In this document: positions 44,360-53,220 of the stretch, piece after piece
Layout: the number at the start of each line of letters is the position of its first letter
Position numbering within the stretch: position 1 is the first letter of the stretch
The notes under the pieces: model-generated
Database searches by the model: none
What the model saw: the letters and a program-made list of their open reading frames with translations, nothing else
What the model was told of the DNA's origin: nothing
Assembly (NCBI GenBank): GCA_938036435.1
Contig: CALHPU010000075.1
Location: 1 to 64,000, forward strand
DNA from: an uncultured Pirellulaceae bacterium
GTDB lineage: Bacteria > Planctomycetota > Planctomycetia > Pirellulales > Pirellulaceae
Length of the DNA: 64,000 nucleotides
Reading direction: 5' to 3'
Translations under genes and position numbers: made by a program

Positions 44360-45556
44360 TTAACTTCGCGCCTTTTCGTGCTTCATGGGCAGCCATTTCC
44401 CGTTCTCGTTGCTGCTGGCAACACTTTGTTGAATGAAGTACATTCCCTCAGCGCCATCGTAGACATTAGGGTAAAGCGTATCGACGGTTTCAAACTTTTG
44501 CCCGGCGATTCGCAATGCCATGTCGTCATAAGCGGCGCGATAGATATTTGCGAACGCTTCGAAAAACGCTTCCGGATGCCCCGAAGGCAATCGGCAGGAC
44601 GCGGCGGCGACTGGAGATGTGTACGGTGCGTTAGGGTCGCGCGTATACAACTGATGCGGATCCCCGTTTCGACGCACCCAAAGTTCGTTAGGGTTCTCCT
44701 GACGCCATGACAAAGACCCCTTGGTTCCATCGACCTCGATCGTGACATCGTTTTCGCGCCCGTGGGTTATCTGAGATGCGGTAACTGTTCCTAACGCACC
44801 GTTTTCATACGTGACAACCGCATGACCGTAGTCATCGAGTTGTCGTCCTTGGACAAACGTTCTCAAGTGGCAACTGATTTCTTCAGGAATCAATCCGGTG
44901 ACAAACCTTCCAAGATTAAAAGCGTGAGTTGCGATATCACCAAAACAGCCAGCAGCCCCACTACGCTTAGGGTCCGTTCGCCAAGAGGCTTGTTTTTGGT
45001 CTTCGTCTTCGAGTTTGGTCACCAGCCAACCTTGGATGTAATTCATCCGCACGGCCATGATGTCCCCCAGTTCACCACTGGTCACCATCTGCCGAGCCTG
45101 ACGAACTAGCGGATAGCCGGTGTAGTTGTGTGTGACGGCAAAAACGACGTCGGAGGCTTCCACTGCGGCGAGCAACTCTTCGGCTTGGGCGCAGTCCAAC
45201 GTTAGCGGTTTGTCGCAGATGACATTGAAACCCGCTTCAACGGCCGCTTTGGCGATTTCGAAGTGAGTGTGGTTTGGCGTTGCGACCGAAATAAAATCGA
45301 CACGTTGATCTTCAGGCAGTGCGAGTTCTTTCTCGATCAATTCCTGATAAGAACCGTACGCGCGATCCAGCCCAATGGCGTAGTCTTCTGCCGATTCTTT
45401 GGCACGCACTGGATCGGAGGATAAGGCTCCGGCAACCAATTCGGCTCGGTTGTCTAAAACGGCGGCAGTGGCGTGGACGCGCCCAATAAAGGATCCCCGT
45501 CCGCCTCCGACTAAAGCCATGCGAAGTTTGCGGTTGATCGGTTCGTTTGTCGGCAT
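44360..45556 (-). CDS. Gfo/Idh/MocA-family oxidoreductase
   Basis: 398 residues. Rossmann start [17 protein letters not shown] (about 13-29), the typical [20 protein letters not shown] and the CDKPLTLD motif with the catalytic Lys (about 115), then [19 protein letters not shown] with the active-site His. It should act on a sugar, inositol or amino-sugar alcohol using NAD(P). Such enzymes are abundant in planctomycetes for polysaccharide breakdown. The gene is monocistronic, and its substrate is unknown. Confidence 0.9.
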   Translation of the reverse strand: MPTNEPINRKLRMALVGGGRGSFIGRVHATAAVLDNRAELVAGALSSDPVRAKESAEDYAIGLDRAYGSYQELIEKELALPEDQRVDFISVATPNHTHFEIAKAAVEAGFNVICDKPLTLDCAQAEELLAAVEASDVVFAVTHNYTGYPLVRQARQMVTSGELGDIMAVRMNYIQGWLVTKLEDEDQKQASWRTDPKRSGAAGCFGDIATHAFNLGRFVTGLIPEEISCHLRTFVQGRQLDDYGHAVVTYENGALGTVTASQITHGRENDVTIEVDGTKGSLSWRQENPNELWVRRNGDPHQLYTRDPNAPYTSPVAAASCRLPSGHPEAFFEAFANIYRAAYDDMALRIAGQKFETVDTLYPNVYDGAEGMYFIQQSVASSNENGKWLPMKHEKARS

Positions 45557-45800
45557 AGGTTCTCTCTTCTTCGATGGTTCTTACTCAGCGGAAAAGCGAC
45601 AGGGATCGCTGTTGTTCGATTGAGTAAGTATATCAAATCACCAAGAGGACCTGCACCCCGCGCGAGGCGTGTCGATGAGAATTATAGAGCAATGAAAGAA
45701 GGCCGCAGCCCAACCGGCAGCGGCGTCTGGCAGCCAATCTCGCAAGAGATTGGGGAGTTTGCCTTGGGGTGATCCAAAGTCTTGCGACTTCGTCTACGAG

Positions 45801-46619
45801 CTATTCAGCGGAGATCGTCGCAAGCTGCTTCAATGCGTCGAGCAAACCCAACATTTCTTTTTGCTCAATCTCTTCCCACTCACTCAACTTGTGCTTAATG
45901 ATGGCAACCTTGAATTGGCTGGCGGCTTCCATCACATCGTCCGGCAGGTCAGTAAATGCCTCGAATGGCTTAATCTGATGAGGCTTCGTGGCAGGCTTGT
46001 CATCTTCATCACCATCATCGTCGGTGAATTTTTTCGATCCTCCACCTTCGGATTCGTCACCAAAATCTGGTCCCTCGTGGACAGGACCCTCGATATACTC
46101 TTTATCGTTGTTACGCTTGGTTTCTGATAAAGCCAGTGACTGTGTTTCTTCTTGCATCTCGATGCTGACAATGTCCCCATCCTGAGGCTTTTCAGATTCG
46201 ACTTTGCCCATAGTCTCCCAACGCTGCTGCCGCATCCGAGAGATCGACCATTTGTTTTGCACCGCACCTTCAAGCCACATTTCAGCGTCGTCCCAGTCAA
46301 GTGCGGCGTAAAAATGGCTCCAGAATAATCCCTCGTAGTCGCCGAACGAATCGCCAAACCGCTCGCTGGTACGACGCAGACGACCAACATGCTGAGGCGT
46401 CACGCCCCCCACCAGCTGACTCCACGCATCATCAGAATATTCCGACGCGGGCGCATCCTTCTTTACAAGCGCATCTCGCCATTGGCAGATAATCTCTCCC
46501 TTGTCCCAGTTCGTGGTACTGATCAACTGGTTCCACTTGCCAATGAAAGGCTGAGACTGCTCCTGTGTTTTGTCCGAAACGATGGTTTGTTCTTTGTTTT
46601 CGAGCGCGGATTCTGCCAT
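45801..46619 (-). CDS. Planctomycete-type protein with a helical N-domain, function unknown
   Basis: 272 residues, soluble. The N-terminal half (about 27-135) is a set of helices with VTPQHVGRLRRTSERFGDSF and LFWSHFYAALDWDDAEMWLE, followed by NKWSISRMRQQRW. This arrangement (a helix starting at a Thr/Ser-Pro, a Trp-Ser-His-containing helix and a final Trp-Ser helix) recalls DNA-binding plasmid/phage or ParB-like helical domains. The second half is acidic and disordered, ending in a short helix. No partner is adjacent. DNA binding is inference only. Confidence 0.65.
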   Translation of the reverse strand: MAESALENKEQTIVSDKTQEQSQPFIGKWNQLISTTNWDKGEIICQWRDALVKKDAPASEYSDDAWSQLVGGVTPQHVGRLRRTSERFGDSFGDYEGLFWSHFYAALDWDDAEMWLEGAVQNKWSISRMRQQRWETMGKVESEKPQDGDIVSIEMQEETQSLALSETKRNNDKEYIEGPVHEGPDFGDESEGGGSKKFTDDDGDEDDKPATKPHQIKPFEAFTDLPDDVMEAASQFKVAIIKHKLSEWEEIEQKEMLGLLDALKQLATISAE

Positions 46620-47068
46620 GGGGTTCGTTTCTCTTCCGTTGAAAATCGTCCTGATTACCTAAATTTGAGTTCAATCAAGTTATCCAACGAGAAAGGAATC
46701 GATAGGTGAATTCGGCGAAAACGCGGTCACCGTTGGCGATTCAATCGGCCGTTGTTCGGGTTCGTCCGAAAGGCGTGAGTTTTCCGGCGTTCTGCCCTAG
46801 TGCGCGGTAGTCGGAATGGCGAGTTAGCCGGTAAGCAAAGCCCGCAACACTCAAAAGCATGCCTTTGCGAGGTGGATAACCTGTTGGTGACAGGCAATCA
46901 TGAAGACGTTGGCCTCTTGCTGTTCGCCCCGCGAATTTCGGCAATCCAGAGTTTGAATCAATCTCCTCTGTGAAAACCTCTGAGAGAGGTGCCAGATGTT
47001 GGCCGGGCGTGTATAAACTAATTGTTAACATTGTCCATCAAACATTCCCCTCTTGGGACCACCAAACA
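46620..47068. promoter_or_regulatory. Divergent intergenic region, nothing recognised
   Basis: 449 bases between the protein at 45801 and the sulfatase. An open frame on the minus strand (46741-47031) has no domain or ribosome site and is not annotated. The sulfatase promoter must lie at the right end. Confidence 0.3.
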
Positions 47069-48622
47069 ATGATTCGATTTATCGTCTTTGTCATAATCCA
47101 TTGCGGCTTGCTGTTCTTTGCTCAAGGAGAAGCCCTTTGCGACTCGCCCGAGCGCCAACCCAACATCGTCGTCATCATGGCCGATGACCTCGGCTACGGC
47201 GACCTTTCCTGTTACGGGGCGACTGAGATTTCGACGCCGCACATTGACCGGTTGGCCTCCGAGGGAATGCGTTTCACCAGTGGCTATTGTTCGGCATCGA
47301 CTTGCACGCCAACGCGATACTCGTTTCTAACAGGGAACTATGCCTTTCGAACCAAAGGAACGGGAATTGCTCCGCCAAATTCACCGGCACTGGTTCAACC
47401 CGGAACCGAGACGATTGCCTCGATATTAAACAAAGCCGGATACCGTACGGCTGTGATCGGCAAGTGGCATCTGGGATTGGGTGAACAAGGCATCGGCCCG
47501 GACTGGAACGGGCAGCTCAACCCCGGTCCGCTTGAGATTGGTTTTGACCAGTGTTTCTTGCTGCCCACGACCAACGATCGTGTTCCGCAAGTGTACGTCG
47601 AGGATCACCAAGTTCTTAACCTTGACCCAGCCGATCCATTGTGGGTCGGAAACAAAAAACCTTCCGACGACCACCCAACGGGTATCACTCATCGCGACAC
47701 GCTGAAGATGGATTGGACCCACGGGCACAATTCGACGATTCACAATGGAATCAGCCGCATTGGATTTTATACTGGCGGCAATGCGGCACGTTTTCGCGAT
47801 GAAGACCTCGCCGACAAGTGGGTTGAAAAATCAAAAACGTTCATGCAAACCAACAAAGACAAGCCGTTCTTTTTGTTCTTCTCATCACACGATCTCCATG
47901 TGCCAAGAATGCCCCACGAGCGATTCCAAGGAAAGACCAAACTGGGCTTCCGAGGCGACGTCATCGCACAGCTGGACTGGTGCGTGGGGGAGTTAACTAA
48001 ATCCCTCGAAGAACTTGGCATCGCGGACAATACGCTGGTCGTCTTTTGTAGCGACAACGGCCCGGTGATGGACGACGGGTACGCAGACGGCGCATTAGAA
48101 AACGTCGGCAAACACCGGGCGGCCGGCATCTATAAAGGCGGCAAGTACAGTGTGTTCGAGGGTGGTTGCCGAACTCCGTTTATTACGCGTTGGAGTGGAA
48201 CCATTAAACCGGGCGTCAGTGACCAAATGGTATGCACGATCGACATGGCAAGAAGTTTCGCAGGGCTAACGAATCAAGCGGTAGCCGAAGGCAGCTTTAC
48301 CGATAGCGTCGATGTGCTGGACGTTCTTCTTGGGACGCCATCGGCACAAGGGCGGCAGGAACTGGTTTTGCAAGACAATGGGAACACCGGCACGTTAAGC
48401 TATATTCAGCGTGACGGCGAAAAAATATGGAAGCTCCACCGCTACGACAAGGGAAAAGCGAAAAATGTCGTTGTAGAAGAAAAAATCGCCAACACCAAAA
48501 GAAACAAGATCGAGTTGTTCGAATTGACTTCGGATCCAGAGGAGAACAACTCATTGAAACTGGGCGATCACGCCGATCGCGTAGCGGCCATGACGGCAGA
48601 GCTGAAGAAACTCTTGCCGTAG
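47069..48622 (+). CDS. Arylsulfatase-type sulfatase, exported
   Basis: About 517 residues from ATG 47069, which gives a good signal peptide (MIRFIVFVIIHCGLLFFAQG); the longer frame lacks one. The formylglycine motif CTPTR is near residue 73, with metal-binding MADDLGYGD near the start and AVIGKWHLG (about 130). FFLFFSSHDLHVPRMP and FCSDNGPVMDDGY complete the alkaline-phosphatase-like core. Cys would be converted to formylglycine by a separate enzyme. It should release sulfate from a sulfated polysaccharide or ester outside the cytoplasm. It converges on the protease gene. Confidence 0.93.
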   Translation: MIRFIVFVIIHCGLLFFAQGEALCDSPERQPNIVVIMADDLGYGDLSCYGATEISTPHIDRLASEGMRFTSGYCSASTCTPTRYSFLTGNYAFRTKGTGIAPPNSPALVQPGTETIASILNKAGYRTAVIGKWHLGLGEQGIGPDWNGQLNPGPLEIGFDQCFLLPTTNDRVPQVYVEDHQVLNLDPADPLWVGNKKPSDDHPTGITHRDTLKMDWTHGHNSTIHNGISRIGFYTGGNAARFRDEDLADKWVEKSKTFMQTNKDKPFFLFFSSHDLHVPRMPHERFQGKTKLGFRGDVIAQLDWCVGELTKSLEELGIADNTLVVFCSDNGPVMDDGYADGALENVGKHRAAGIYKGGKYSVFEGGCRTPFITRWSGTIKPGVSDQMVCTIDMARSFAGLTNQAVAEGSFTDSVDVLDVLLGTPSAQGRQELVLQDNGNTGTLSYIQRDGEKIWKLHRYDKGKAKNVVVEEKIANTKRNKIELFELTSDPEENNSLKLGDHADRVAAMTAELKKLLP

Positions 48623-48640
48623 TAAATAACGCGACGTTCG

Positions 48641-48690
48641 TAGTGGAAAACGTCACGCCGCGGTAAACAACGTCAGTGGCGTTTCCACTA
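48641..48690. terminator. Inverted repeat between convergent genes
   Basis: TAGTGGAAAACG (48641-48652) pairs with CGTTTCCACTA (48680-48690) with one bulge. The right arm covers the protease stop codon. No T run follows. It may be a diverged member of the TAGTGG-ended palindrome family. Confidence 0.45.
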
Positions 48691-50874
48691 ACCGTTGGAA
48701 CCCAGTAGTTCAACGTAGTCGCTGGTGATCTTGAGAACTTCATCCATAAAGAAATCACGCTCAATCTCATTTTTCTCAAGCGCTTCGATGGTCTTTTCGT
48801 CTTCCTTCTCCGCGCTCAACTCCTTGCGGCGAGCCATAAATTCTTCTTCGTTTAGCGACACTTTCTTCAGCGCTTTCTGCGAAACGTAGTTTTTGATTTG
48901 TCGTCTACGTTTGGCGAAATCTTCGGAGCTATCAATTCGTAGCAACGACTTTTGGCGAAGGGTTTCCTTCACTTGCGGCGAGGCAAGTTGATACAGGTCG
49001 TGTGACGCGCCCGGAATTTTGTCAAACTCAACGGCATAATCTAGATCGGACTCACCCACGTCCATTTTGTCACTGAGTGATGGAAGCACTAAATCGGCCA
49101 GCACACCGCGAAGCTGCGTGCTTTCTCCGCTGGGGCGATAGAACTGCTGCATTGTGATCTTCAGAGCGCCGTAAGTGTTTGGCGGATTTCGAATGTTGGC
49201 GACGATCTGGTTCAGATCCAGCAAACTTTGGACAGTTCCTTTTCCATGGGTCGTGGTATCACCGACGATGATTCCTCGACCGTAATCCTGTAACGCACCG
49301 GCGAGAATTTCGCTGGCGCTGGCACTAAACTTACTGGTCAGAACAATCACCGGCTTGTCCCATGAAAGCCCAGGAGTTTCGTCATCGTACTTAGTGATTT
49401 GGTCGTACGAATCTTTCACCTGAACAACGGTGCCTTCATCGATAAACAACCCGGTAAGATCGATCGCCTCTTTCAGGCTTCCGCCACCATTGCGACGAAG
49501 ATCGAGCACAACGGCATCGACGTTTTGGGAATTAAAGTCGTTTAAGATGCGTTCAACATCGACAGTCGTCCGTCGACCACCGAGCTTCCCGCTCATGTCA
49601 GCATAAAAGCTTGGTAGGTCGATCACACCGATTTTTTTGGGAGAGCCATCCTCACGGGTGCCTTCTTCGAAGATCGCTCCCTTGGCGGCGCTGTCCTCCA
49701 GCTTGATTTTCTCCCTCGATATTTTGACGTCGTGGATCTCCTCGCTGTTCTCTGAAATCACAGAGAGCCTGACAACAGTGCCCGCTTTTCCACGAATCAT
49801 GCCGACGACCTCATCGAGTTTCATTCCGACAACGTCAACCGGTTCGCCGCCATGAATGTCGTAGAGCTTCTTGTAGGATTTGGTGCCATCTTCATTTCCC
49901 TGTGCGACGGCCACGATTTTATCTTCGACCTTGATCCCGCCTTGGGTGTCACAGGCTCCACCAGGCACGATACTCTTAATCACCGTGTACCCGTCGTCGG
50001 TCATCGAAAGAGTCGCTCCGATTCCTTCCAGCTGAAGGCTGAGCAAGATGCGAAAATTCTCAAATGTCTTCGATGACATATAGGTTGTGTGAGGATCAAA
50101 TGCGTTTGTCACGGCACTGACAAACATTTCGATAACCTCTTCAGCGTTGGTTTGGTGCATACGACGTGCGAACGATCGATAGCGTTTTCGCAAGACTTCC
50201 TTGGGGTCCTTCTTCTCTATCTTCTTGACGTTTTTGGCTTCTCCATCGGCATCACCCTTTTCGTCGGTTTTCTCTTGAGTCTCTGAATCGTCTTCTTTGT
50301 CCTTCCTAGATTCGTCATCACGAAAAACTAGCAGGCTGTACTTAATACGCTTCCGCCATTTTTCGACGGCTTCTTCTTCGGTGGCGGCAAACGTCAGCAT
50401 GTCCGTGTCGGTAACCATCTCTTCTTTGACGGTAAAGTCATGATCCATATCCACCATTTTCACGGCTGTTTCGGTGCGTTGGTCGACACGTTGCAAGAAT
50501 CGGCGGAAGATGGCAAACGCTGCAGTGAAGTCACCTTTTTTCATCTCGTCATCTAGATCCGTTCGCCAAACAGAAAATTCGTCGATGTCTGATTGCGCGA
50601 AATACACCTTCATTGGGTCGAGCGACTTGACGAATAGATCAAAGGCTCGTTGAGAGATTTGGTCATCCAAGGGGCGATTGGACAGGTGATCATCCTGCAT
50701 CAGCTTGGTTACCAGTTTCGCAACCATCTTATTGATGACTGTTGGCCGGCCCAGATCATCAGCCTGTGTTCGGGCTGGTTGAAAACACAATATCGAGATT
50801 CCGACGACAACAGGTAGAACCGCAGTGAAAAGAAAGCACGGGATACTGGTGCGCGATGGGAACCTAAAAAGCAT
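48688..50874 (-). CDS. Tsp/Prc-like C-terminal processing protease (S41)
   Basis: About 728 residues from ATG 50874; a membrane/signal segment follows (PCFLFTAVLPVVVGISIL). A long N-terminal Tsp-type domain (to about 250, with an acidic insert around 190-225) precedes a PDZ domain (about 275-375, GGACDTQGGIKVEDKIVAV). The S41 catalytic part has VVLDLRRNGGGSLKEAI, KFSASASEILAGALQDYG and THGKGTVQSL with the Ser and Lys of the Ser-Lys dyad. It should cut exported proteins at their C-termini in the periplasm. Confidence 0.93.
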   Translation of the reverse strand: MLFRFPSRTSIPCFLFTAVLPVVVGISILCFQPARTQADDLGRPTVINKMVAKLVTKLMQDDHLSNRPLDDQISQRAFDLFVKSLDPMKVYFAQSDIDEFSVWRTDLDDEMKKGDFTAAFAIFRRFLQRVDQRTETAVKMVDMDHDFTVKEEMVTDTDMLTFAATEEEAVEKWRKRIKYSLLVFRDDESRKDKEDDSETQEKTDEKGDADGEAKNVKKIEKKDPKEVLRKRYRSFARRMHQTNAEEVIEMFVSAVTNAFDPHTTYMSSKTFENFRILLSLQLEGIGATLSMTDDGYTVIKSIVPGGACDTQGGIKVEDKIVAVAQGNEDGTKSYKKLYDIHGGEPVDVVGMKLDEVVGMIRGKAGTVVRLSVISENSEEIHDVKISREKIKLEDSAAKGAIFEEGTREDGSPKKIGVIDLPSFYADMSGKLGGRRTTVDVERILNDFNSQNVDAVVLDLRRNGGGSLKEAIDLTGLFIDEGTVVQVKDSYDQITKYDDETPGLSWDKPVIVLTSKFSASASEILAGALQDYGRGIIVGDTTTHGKGTVQSLLDLNQIVANIRNPPNTYGALKITMQQFYRPSGESTQLRGVLADLVLPSLSDKMDVGESDLDYAVEFDKIPGASHDLYQLASPQVKETLRQKSLLRIDSSEDFAKRRRQIKNYVSQKALKKVSLNEEEFMARRKELSAEKEDEKTIEALEKNEIERDFFMDEVLKITSDYVELLGSNG

Positions 50875-51328
50875 ATTTTTGCCTGAAAAAAATCGTTTAA
50901 CAATAATTGGCCAGCAAGGCACTTGGTTGAATACTTGCCGTGCTGGAAACGCTTTGCGTCGCCAGCCTCCCAGAACATATTCTAGGGAAGGACAAGCACC
51001 GCCTACTCAAATCGTAGGACTAGGCAACGACATCGACAATACCGTTTGAGCCCTACACAAACGGAAACCTTACCTAGACGGCAATTTGAAAGCCAAACAC
51101 CGGCCAAAAACGGTGAGCAAACAGCATTATGGCCAAGTTAACAAAAGAAAATTAAACTATACTAATGGGTCATTCTGGCGAGTGTCCAGATTGATCATAC
51201 AATGTGAATCTAGCCGGTATTTATTGGGATATCGGCACCATGTGCCCGACGACACATTTCCGGGTGGGTATCATGTATTGCACACCGGTCCTAATACCCG
51301 GTCATAATTTTTTAACCGAAGCAACATT
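50875..51328. promoter_or_regulatory. Divergent intergenic region with a weak inverted repeat
   Basis: 454 bases between the protease and the FHA regulator. An imperfect inverted repeat CCGGGTGGGTAT (51260-51271) and ATACCCGG (51294-51301) lies about 30-70 bases before the regulator start and could be an operator. No sigma-54 promoter (GG-N10-GC) was convincing. Confidence 0.35.
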
Positions 51329-53170
51329 TTGCAAGCCTATCTTCTTTTAAATGCTGGTGCCAACTCGGGAGCTCGTTTCGAGCTGATCGAAGCTGAACAA
51401 AACCTGATGGGGCGCGATTGGGAATGTCGCATCGTTCTCAATGACCCGCAGTGCTCGCGCGTGCATGCAGAGATCTTCCACGAGGAAAACGGATGGTGGA
51501 TCCGGGACAATAAAAGTAGCAACGGTACCTACGTCAACGGACAACCAGTTGAACAAGCCCAGCTCGTTGATGGCACTCAAGTCAAGGTCGGCGCTTCGTC
51601 GTTTACCTTCAACTTGCCAAATCAAGCCGAAGTAGAGGCCGATGCGGCCGACAACAGCGGCTCCGAGGGTCTGACGATCATCCTCGATCAATCGATGAAC
51701 CCAAAAGAAACAGGACAGTACACGCTTGATTTCTTGAAAGGTCAAAACTGGGGGCAGGATTTCTTCTTTCTGTTTCAGTTATCGGTAAAATTGCTTTCCA
51801 TTGACGAACCAGACCAAGTGATCTCGATCTGCATGAAGCGTTTGTTCGACCGAACGTCCGCTTCGGCTGCGGGATTTCTCTGGCTGTCCGAAGAAGGCGT
51901 CCTCACACCAAGAGTATTCTTTCCAGAAGATCAAGCCGGCATTTTGGAATTGAACCCTTCCTTGACCAGTCGCGTTGTCACCGAAAGACGCGCGCTGCGT
52001 GTGGAGAAGGGAACAGGGGAGACGAAAAAATCCAAAAAAAGCCCGTTTTCGGATTCGATTTGTGTGCCTCTGGTTTCAGACGACCAAGTCAAAGGGGCAA
52101 TCCACCTCTACCGTAACGATAATCCATTTCACGATAGCCATTTCAACCTCGCGGTGGCGTTAGCCAATATCATGATTCGGTCGCTCGACAGAGCGCATCG
52201 GCTGTCGGCGCTGTCGGCCGAGCACAACTCTCTGGTGCAAAAATCGGCTGCATTCGACGAGATGAAGGGCGAGAGCCCTAAGATGCTGGAGCTTAAATCG
52301 AAGATAGAACGCGTCGCCAAGGCGTCCGGTTCTGTGCTGGTGCGTGGTGAAAGTGGCGCCGGTAAGGAATTAGTAGCCAGAGCTATCCATCGCTCGAGCC
52401 CGCGAAAAGACCGCCCGATGTTAAGCGTTAACTGTGCGGCGATTCCACGTGAGCTGATGGAAAGCCAGCTCTTCGGCCACAAGAAGGGTTCGTTCACGTC
52501 AGCCGATCGCGACCACGTTGGCTGGTTCCAACAGGCTGACCTTGGAACCCTTTTCCTTGACGAGGTCGGCGAACTGACGCTTGAAGGACAAGCCAAACTT
52601 CTTCGCACGCTCGAAGGGCATCCGTTTTTGCCAGTTGGTGGCACTGAAGAGGTTTCGGTCGATGTGCGTGTCATCTGCGCCACCAACCGAGACCTGAAAG
52701 AGTTTGTTGCGGAGAAGAAGTTCCGTGAGGACTTGTTCTATCGATTGAGTGTTTACGAATTGTATATTCCGCCGTTGCGCGACCGCGAATCTGATATTCA
52801 GATGCTAATCGACTTCTTTTTGGATCACTTTCGCATGCAACACGGCAAGCCGAAGCTTAAGTTGTCCAAAGAGGCCAATGTACGATTGTTGGGCTACCAG
52901 TGGCCCGGCAACGTACGCCAATTGAGAAACGTCATTGACAGCGCTACGGTGATGGCCGAAGGCGAAGAGATTCAATCGACGGATTTAGGAATCCGCGACG
53001 CAAGCGATGGAGAATTCGAAACGTTGAGGATCGATCACTGGGAGCGTAAGCTGATCATCGATGCCTTGAAGCGCACCAGCAACAATGTCCCTAAAGCATC
53101 TGAACTGCTAGGTATCAGCCGCGCAACGCTCTACCGGAAAATTGAAGACTACGGTATTGAGCGGAAGTAA
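51329..53170 (+). CDS. FHA-GAF-AAA+ enhancer-binding-type regulator with altered GAFTGA loop
   Basis: 613 residues from TTG 51329, with no good alternative. N-terminal FHA domain (about 5-95): LMGRDWECRIVL, CSRVHAEIFH and SSNGTYVNG bind phosphothreonine. A GAF-like region (about 140-300) follows. The AAA+ domain has Walker A GESGAGKE (about 340), the sigma-54-contact loop changed from GAFTGA to GSFTSA, Walker B LGTLFLDEVG and the sensor FREDLFYRL. A Fis-type helix-turn-helix ends the protein (VPKASELLGISRATLYRKI). It should read Ser/Thr-kinase phosphorylation, but direct sigma-54 activation is uncertain. Confidence 0.9.
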   Translation: MQAYLLLNAGANSGARFELIEAEQNLMGRDWECRIVLNDPQCSRVHAEIFHEENGWWIRDNKSSNGTYVNGQPVEQAQLVDGTQVKVGASSFTFNLPNQAEVEADAADNSGSEGLTIILDQSMNPKETGQYTLDFLKGQNWGQDFFFLFQLSVKLLSIDEPDQVISICMKRLFDRTSASAAGFLWLSEEGVLTPRVFFPEDQAGILELNPSLTSRVVTERRALRVEKGTGETKKSKKSPFSDSICVPLVSDDQVKGAIHLYRNDNPFHDSHFNLAVALANIMIRSLDRAHRLSALSAEHNSLVQKSAAFDEMKGESPKMLELKSKIERVAKASGSVLVRGESGAGKELVARAIHRSSPRKDRPMLSVNCAAIPRELMESQLFGHKKGSFTSADRDHVGWFQQADLGTLFLDEVGELTLEGQAKLLRTLEGHPFLPVGGTEEVSVDVRVICATNRDLKEFVAEKKFREDLFYRLSVYELYIPPLRDRESDIQMLIDFFLDHFRMQHGKPKLKLSKEANVRLLGYQWPGNVRQLRNVIDSATVMAEGEEIQSTDLGIRDASDGEFETLRIDHWERKLIIDALKRTSNNVPKASELLGISRATLYRKIEDYGIERK

Positions 53171-53220
53171 TCTTTTTTGAATGTCCCGTGGCCCAAATTA
53201 GATCGCGTTGGCTTGTTCTA

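Noticed and set aside
46741-47031. 96-residue minus-strand frame before the sulfatase
   Set aside because: No ribosome site or domain; composition fits non-coding DNA.
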